Assembly: GCA_011053095.1 (NCBI GenBank)
Contig: DRHS01000073.1
Span: 1-35,811 of the forward strand
Origin: Bacteroides sp.
Lineage (GTDB): Bacteria; Bacteroidota; Bacteroidia; Bacteroidales; SM23-62
Reading direction: 5' to 3'
DNA length: 35,811 nucleotides
A program made the position numbers and the translations under genes. Positions 34,808-35,811 of the stretch are shown here, one piece after another. Each line of letters opens with the position of its first letter. Positions within the stretch are counted from its first letter, which is position 1. The notes under the pieces are model-generated. The model had not been told where the DNA came from. It saw nothing but the letters and a program-made list of their open reading frames with translations, and did not search any database.

Positions 34808-35811
34808 CCATTTAAAAATATCTTCCATTTTCCACGGCCTGTGCTCATCTAGCCAGATAAATCCACTCAGATACAATTCTTCTTTCGACAAATGACCAGG
34901 CGGGTAAAGTACGGCAGATGGAGATTTGACCATATTAATCCTGTCAAGCTCCCCATCTTTCATATATATTATAATATTGCTGCTTTCTGCTTTATTCACA
35001 CCTATCAGCTGAGTTTCATCCCTGGCAAAATACAGGGTCTGACCGTTGCCGTTGACATCAATCCTTGAGAGCTGGCTGTCCTTGAAGTAGCCCTTCATAT
35101 TTCTCCCCTTAATCTGTGTATAACGTATGGAATCATCTCTTGAAATAATGAGGGAGGAACTGGTAAGGTCTATAAAATCAGGTTCATCGTATGCCATGTG
35201 GAGATCTATCTGTGTAGCTGTTAACTGGTAACTCTGTGACCAGATCACAGGTTCACCAATAAGCTGAAAAACGGAATCACGCTCCAGATAACTCAGGGAA
35301 TCACACTTGCCCTGAATATCTTTGCTGAAAATTTTGACTTTATAATAGGCGCTAAAGATCTTATATTCACCCGTAGAGTCGATCGTGGTAATGGATGTGA
35401 GGGTATCTGCATGTACAAAGAGGCTGTCTCCATCTGAGATTTGCACGAGTACGGCACTATCTGTCAGCATTGCGTATTCAGGCTCTTCAAAATACAGGGC
35501 ATATTTACCCCTCAGGATTACATCGCTGGCCGAATCATAAAGTTCTACTTTTTCAAAGGCCTTGCCCAGGCCAAGATCCCGCTGGTAGTAAAGACTGTCT
35601 CCACTCAGGTATTGTCCCTTACTCTCCAGGTAGGCATTTTCATTGAATTGGGATATGTTATTCTTTGTATCGTACCAGCCGTTCTCACAGTAGATATAAT
35701 TATCCGGGGAAATGATCTCGGTCGGACCAAGGAAATGGGCCACCTCGGTTTCTGTATGGTATCTCAGGGTATCTGCATATATGTTGTAGTCCGGATTAAC
35801 AATTACAACAC
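34799..35811 (-). CDS. OstA-like (LPS-transport family) protein, partial at window edge
   Basis: The gene is cut by the right window edge. The frame stays open to 35811, including the segment NPDYNIYADTLRYHTETE, so the GTG at 35743 is internal and the true start is outside. The visible part (about 337 residues) is a repetitive beta-jelly-roll (OstA/LptA-like) pattern: YCENGWYDTKNNISQFNEN, SGDSLYYQRD, ILRGKYALYFEEPEYAMLT, HADTLTS. The family carries LPS across the periplasm. The C-terminal tail (EELYLSGFIWLDEHRPWKMEDIFKWKK) is typical of the Bacteroidota OstA-like group. Location is periplasmic by family. Confidence 0.85.
   Translation of the reverse strand, partial: VVIVNPDYNIYADTLRYHTETEVAHFLGPTEIISPDNYIYCENGWYDTKNNISQFNENAYLESKGQYLSGDSLYYQRDLGLGKAFEKVELYDSASDVILRGKYALYFEEPEYAMLTDSAVLVQISDGDSLFVHADTLTSITTIDSTGEYKIFSAYYKVKIFSKDIQGKCDSLSYLERDSVFQLIGEPVIWSQSYQLTATQIDLHMAYDEPDFIDLTSSSLIISRDDSIRYTQIKGRNMKGYFKDSQLSRIDVNGNGQTLYFARDETQLIGVNKAESSNIIIYMKDGELDRINMVKSPSAVLYPPGHLSKEELYLSGFIWLDEHRPWKMEDIFKWKK

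Noticed and set aside
1-35811. Mobile elements, CRISPR arrays or tRNA genes
   Set aside because: No transposase or integrase motifs, no spaced direct repeats and no tRNA T-arm/anticodon pattern were found on either strand by eye; a tRNAscan or ISfinder search would be decisive.

Overview
The window reads as a chromosome segment of a member of the Bacteroidota, probably class Bacteroidia. The evidence is a SusC/SusD pair, an HU-CCDC81/SPOR envelope protein, an OstA-like LPS-export protein, an rseC-rnfBCDGEA operon in the Bacteroidota order, almost no Shine-Dalgarno sequences, and several TAnnTTTG-type -7 promoter elements. I see no tRNA, rRNA, CRISPR array, insertion sequence or integrase, and it looks like ordinary chromosome. 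Coding density is high and no gap exceeds about 190 bases.

Layout. (1) About 43-8175, minus strand: a small polysaccharide-utilisation locus with a stub of a FecR-like anti-sigma factor, SusC, SusD, a terminator, a heparinase II/III-type lipoprotein and a secreted BNR/sialidase-like protein. (2) 8364-14518: a bifunctional GT20 synthase/HAD phosphatase (OtsA-OtsB type), divergent from a beta-phosphoglucomutase/GH65 fusion that is followed by a P-loop kinase. This is an apparent make-and-break cycle for an alpha-glucoside, nominally trehalose. (3) 14557-21282, plus strand: a structured terminator region, a FadL-type porin, a secreted hypothetical protein, then a YhhN/lysoplasmalogenase - EEP phosphodiesterase - penicillin-acylase-type Ntn hydrolase run that looks lipid- or N-acyl-directed. 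(4) 21317-24049: a lone receiver domain, a transmembrane HU/SPOR protein and a polyphosphate-glucokinase-like ROK kinase. (5) 24099-29606, minus strand: the complete Rnf operon. (6) 29773-35811: a small secreted carboxypeptidase-regulatory-like protein, RecG, a SAM methyltransferase, an orphan ABC ATPase, a PduO-type cobalamin adenosyltransferase, a DUF2795 protein and a partial OstA-like gene that runs off the right edge.

How they fit together. The GT20-HAD enzyme would build a phosphorylated glucoside from a nucleotide sugar and then dephosphorylate it. The GH65 half of the fusion would split the glucoside with phosphate to beta-glucose 1-phosphate, and the fused mutase would convert that to glucose 6-phosphate. 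The kinase, and the ppgK-like glucokinase further on, could rescue the released acceptor or glucose. The most interesting point is that this synthase has lost the usual NRLP/GG N-terminal loop residues and a Tyr used for glucose-6-phosphate binding, while its core catalytic residues are intact, so the product may not be trehalose. A structured, T-tract-ended RNA segment after the kinase gene, interleaved inverted repeats in the divergent promoter region, and a SusC locus with a beheaded anti-sigma factor are the other points worth a look.
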